NCBI GenBank assembly: GCA_023416055.1
Contig: JAEZIH010000050.1
Coordinates: 1-8,812, forward strand
Length of the DNA stretch: 8,812 bases
Reading direction: 5' to 3'
Source of the DNA: Pseudomonadota bacterium
GTDB taxonomy: Bacteria > Pseudomonadota > Alphaproteobacteria > Caulobacterales > Caulobacteraceae
Shown: piece after piece, positions 7,210 through 8,812 of the stretch
Layout of the letters: the number at the start of each line of letters is the position of its first letter
Numbering within the stretch: the first letter of the stretch is position 1
Program-made: the position numbers and the translations under genes
Notes under the pieces: generated by a model
The model's database searches: none
Seen by the model: the letters and a program-made list of their open reading frames with translations, nothing else
Told to the model about the DNA's origin: nothing

Positions 7210-8193
7210 ATGATGAGGCTCTTGTTCACTCTGTTGGCCGCCCTGTCGCTGGTGTCCGCTGCAGGGCCTGCGTCCTCGCAGGAGCCCGAGGTGACTACAG
7301 TCGAGGAGGTCGTGGTCCTCGCCCGCCGCTCCGGCGCGCCGATGTGGACGGTGACCCGGGGAGACAGCACCCTGATCCTGGTCGGCGCCATCACCGGCAT
7401 TCCGCGCGACCTGTCGTGGCGGCCGGACGATCTCGAGGCAGCGGCCGCCCGCTCACAGCAGATCCTCACGCCCCAGGAGGGCCGCGCCTCCTTCACCGAC
7501 GTGCTGCGCGTGATCTGGCGCATCCGCTCCATAGCCCGCATGCCGCGCGGCCAGACCAGCGCCGACTATCTGACCCCGGAGTGGCAGACCCGGCTGGAGG
7601 CAGTCATGGCCGGTGAGCGCAACCCGGACTGGCGGCAGAAGAGCCTTCTCCTCCTCGGCTTCGACCTGATACAGGACAAGGCCGGCTATTCCGGCCGCCG
7701 CGGCGGCGACGACGCAGTCGATGTCATCCGGCGCGCGGCGCGACGGGCGCGGGTGCCGACCCGCCCGGTCGGCGTCGTCCGCGGGGATGAACTGGTCGAC
7801 AGCCTGATTTCGGCGCCCCAGTCGACGCACGTTCCCTGCGTGGAGGCCGCCATCGCGGCCGCCGAGTTGGGACCTGACGCAGCGCGCCAGCGGGCCGAGG
7901 CGTGGCGCCGCCTGCGCGTGCCAGAGGTGGTCGCCTCGCCCATCGACCGCGCCCTCAGCCAGTGCTGGCCCTGGGGCGATCCGGAGATCGCTCCCCAGCT
8001 GCACCAGCAATGGGCCGCCGCCATCGAGACCGCCCTGATCTCGCCCGGCGTGACCCTGGGCGTGGCCCCGATCCGGCTGCTGGCCGAGCCGGGCGGCGTC
8101 CTCGACGGCCTGGAGGCGCGGGTTCTGGAGATCGTCGGCCCGGAGTGGCGGCTCGACCGGGAGATGGAACCTGCCGAGGCGCTTGCTGAGTAG
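7210..8193 (+). CDS. Exported TraB/GumN-like protein lacking the conserved histidines
   Basis: A 327-residue protein resembling the TraB/GumN (Tiki-related) family. The start at 7210 is supported by AGGGGA (7198-7203), 6 nt upstream; a second ATG follows directly at 7213. Residues 1 to about 23 form a signal peptide, so it is probably periplasmic or envelope-bound. The family resemblance is in PMWTVTRGDSTLILVGAI (44-61) followed by GIPRDLSWRPDDLEAA, matching the family pattern of W-x-V...L-x-G-x-x-H...W, and in the C-terminal TLGVAPIRLLAEPGGVLDGL (282-301), matching the usual G-x-x-H-L...G-x-L-x-x-L. In both places the expected His is absent (Thr62 in GAIT; no His in GVAP). Two cysteines (210, 252) may form a disulfide. 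Residues 31-40 read VEEVVVLARR, like a TonB box. It is divergent from the TBDR and converges on tldD with 19 nt between. Family assignment is moderate; activity is doubtful. Confidence 0.78.
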   Translation: MMRLLFTLLAALSLVSAAGPASSQEPEVTTVEEVVVLARRSGAPMWTVTRGDSTLILVGAITGIPRDLSWRPDDLEAAAARSQQILTPQEGRASFTDVLRVIWRIRSIARMPRGQTSADYLTPEWQTRLEAVMAGERNPDWRQKSLLLLGFDLIQDKAGYSGRRGGDDAVDVIRRAARRARVPTRPVGVVRGDELVDSLISAPQSTHVPCVEAAIAAAELGPDAARQRAEAWRRLRVPEVVASPIDRALSQCWPWGDPEIAPQLHQQWAAAIETALISPGVTLGVAPIRLLAEPGGVLDGLEARVLEIVGPEWRLDREMEPAEALAE

Positions 8194-8212
8194 CCTGCGC
8201 AGCGCCGCTAGG

Positions 8213-8812
8213 TCAGACCGCCGTTCCCCCCACCGTCAGGCCGCCCATCTTGAGGCTGGGCTGGCCGATGCCGACCGGCACGCCCTGGCCGGCCTTTCCG
8301 CAGACCCCCACGCCCGGATCGAAGGCGAAGTCGTCGCCGATCATCTCGATCCTGGTCAGCGCCGTGGCCCCGTCGCCGATCAGGGTGGCGCCGCGGACCG
8401 GGGCGGTGATCTTCCCGTCCTCGATCAGGTAGGCCTCCGTGCACTGGAAGACGAACTTGCCGTTGGTGATGTCCACCTGGCCGCCGCCGAAATTGGCGGC
8501 GTAGAGGCCGCGCTTGGTCGACGCGATCATGTCGGCCTGCGAATCGCGGCCGCCCTCCATGAAGGTATTGGTCATGCGCGGCATGGGCATATGGGCGAAC
8601 GACTGGCGGCGGCCGTTGCCGGTGGCGCGGGCGCCCAGCTGACGCGCCGACAGCCGATCATGCATCAGCCCGACCATGATGCCGTCCTCGATCAGCACCG
8701 TGCGGCTGGTCGGCGTGCCCTCGTCGTCGACGGTCAGCGAGCCGCGCCGGCCGGCGATGGAGCCGTCGTCGACGACGGTGACGCCGGGCGCGGCGACGCG
8801 CTGGCCCATCTT
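8213..8812 (-). CDS. tldD: Metalloprotease TldD, C-terminal part
   Basis: The C-terminal 199 codons of TldD; the gene continues past the window end. TldD with its partner TldE/PmbA forms a cytosolic zinc protease that degrades unfolded or small peptides and, in enterobacteria, matures microcin B17 and degrades the CcdA antitoxin. Clear TldD signatures are ARATGNGRRQSFAHMPMPRM, the TNTFMEGG stretch after it, and the C-terminal CGKAGQGVPVGIGQPSLKMG then LTVGGTAV. The Cys in GVGVCGKAGQGVPV (codon at 8302-8300) corresponds to the Cys that completes the zinc site in E. coli TldD; the HExxxH helix lies upstream of the visible part. The C-terminal pattern separates it from PmbA/TldE. Its TGA faces the stop of the GumN-like gene. 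Confidence 0.95.
   Translation of the reverse strand, partial: KMGQRVAAPGVTVVDDGSIAGRRGSLTVDDEGTPTSRTVLIEDGIMVGLMHDRLSARQLGARATGNGRRQSFAHMPMPRMTNTFMEGGRDSQADMIASTKRGLYAANFGGGQVDITNGKFVFQCTEAYLIEDGKITAPVRGATLIGDGATALTRIEMIGDDFAFDPGVGVCGKAGQGVPVGIGQPSLKMGGLTVGGTAV

Noticed and set aside
7210..8193. Treating the GumN-like gene as a pseudogene
   Set aside because: The frame is intact, with a good ribosome site, a signal peptide and normal codon use; loss of motif residues alone suggests a changed role, not a broken gene.

Overview
The window is GC-rich DNA with dense, mostly G/C-ending codons. The protein families are a FadA/FadB beta-oxidation pair, a TonB-dependent receptor (TBDR), a divergent TraB/GumN-like protein, an exported YtcJ-type amidohydrolase and TldD. 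Together they suggest a chromosomal segment of an alphaproteobacterium, most likely of the Caulobacterales (Caulobacter/Brevundimonas type). The order-level placement is inferred from codon use and protein style, not from a database search. I see no mobile element, CRISPR array, tRNA or rRNA.

Layout. (1) Positions 1-2363, plus strand: the last 56 codons of a thiolase, then a complete 724-residue bifunctional enoyl-CoA hydratase/3-hydroxyacyl-CoA dehydrogenase with its own Shine-Dalgarno. This is the end of a fatty-acid beta-oxidation operon. (2) Positions 2380-3137, minus strand: a two-gene unit in which a small unrecognised protein (109 aa) overlaps a DUF488 gene by the ATGA arrangement. It converges on fadB. 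(3) Positions 3219-4877, plus strand: a signal-peptide-bearing amidohydrolase, divergent from the small gene across 81 nt. (4) Positions 4882-4911: a strong hairpin with a U-tract on the minus strand, between the convergent amidohydrolase and TBDR genes. (5) Positions 4960-7044, minus strand: a complete 694-residue TBDR. (6) Positions 7045-7209: a 165-nt divergent control region, richer in A+T than its surroundings, with a good operator-like near-palindrome. (7) Positions 7210-8193, plus strand: an exported TraB/GumN-like protein that has lost the family's key histidines. (8) Positions 8213-8812, minus strand: the C-terminal 199 codons of tldD, running off the window.

How the parts may work together. 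FadA and FadB carry out the last three steps of beta-oxidation. The TBDR and the exported amidohydrolase could form an uptake-and-processing pair (outer-membrane import, periplasmic hydrolysis), but only adjacency supports this. The most unusual part is the divergent TBDR / GumN-like pair around a shared palindrome. The GumN-like protein looks like a pseudoenzyme and carries a TonB-box-like segment just after its signal peptide, whereas the neighbouring TBDR has no obvious TonB box. Most of the rest is ordinary core metabolism.
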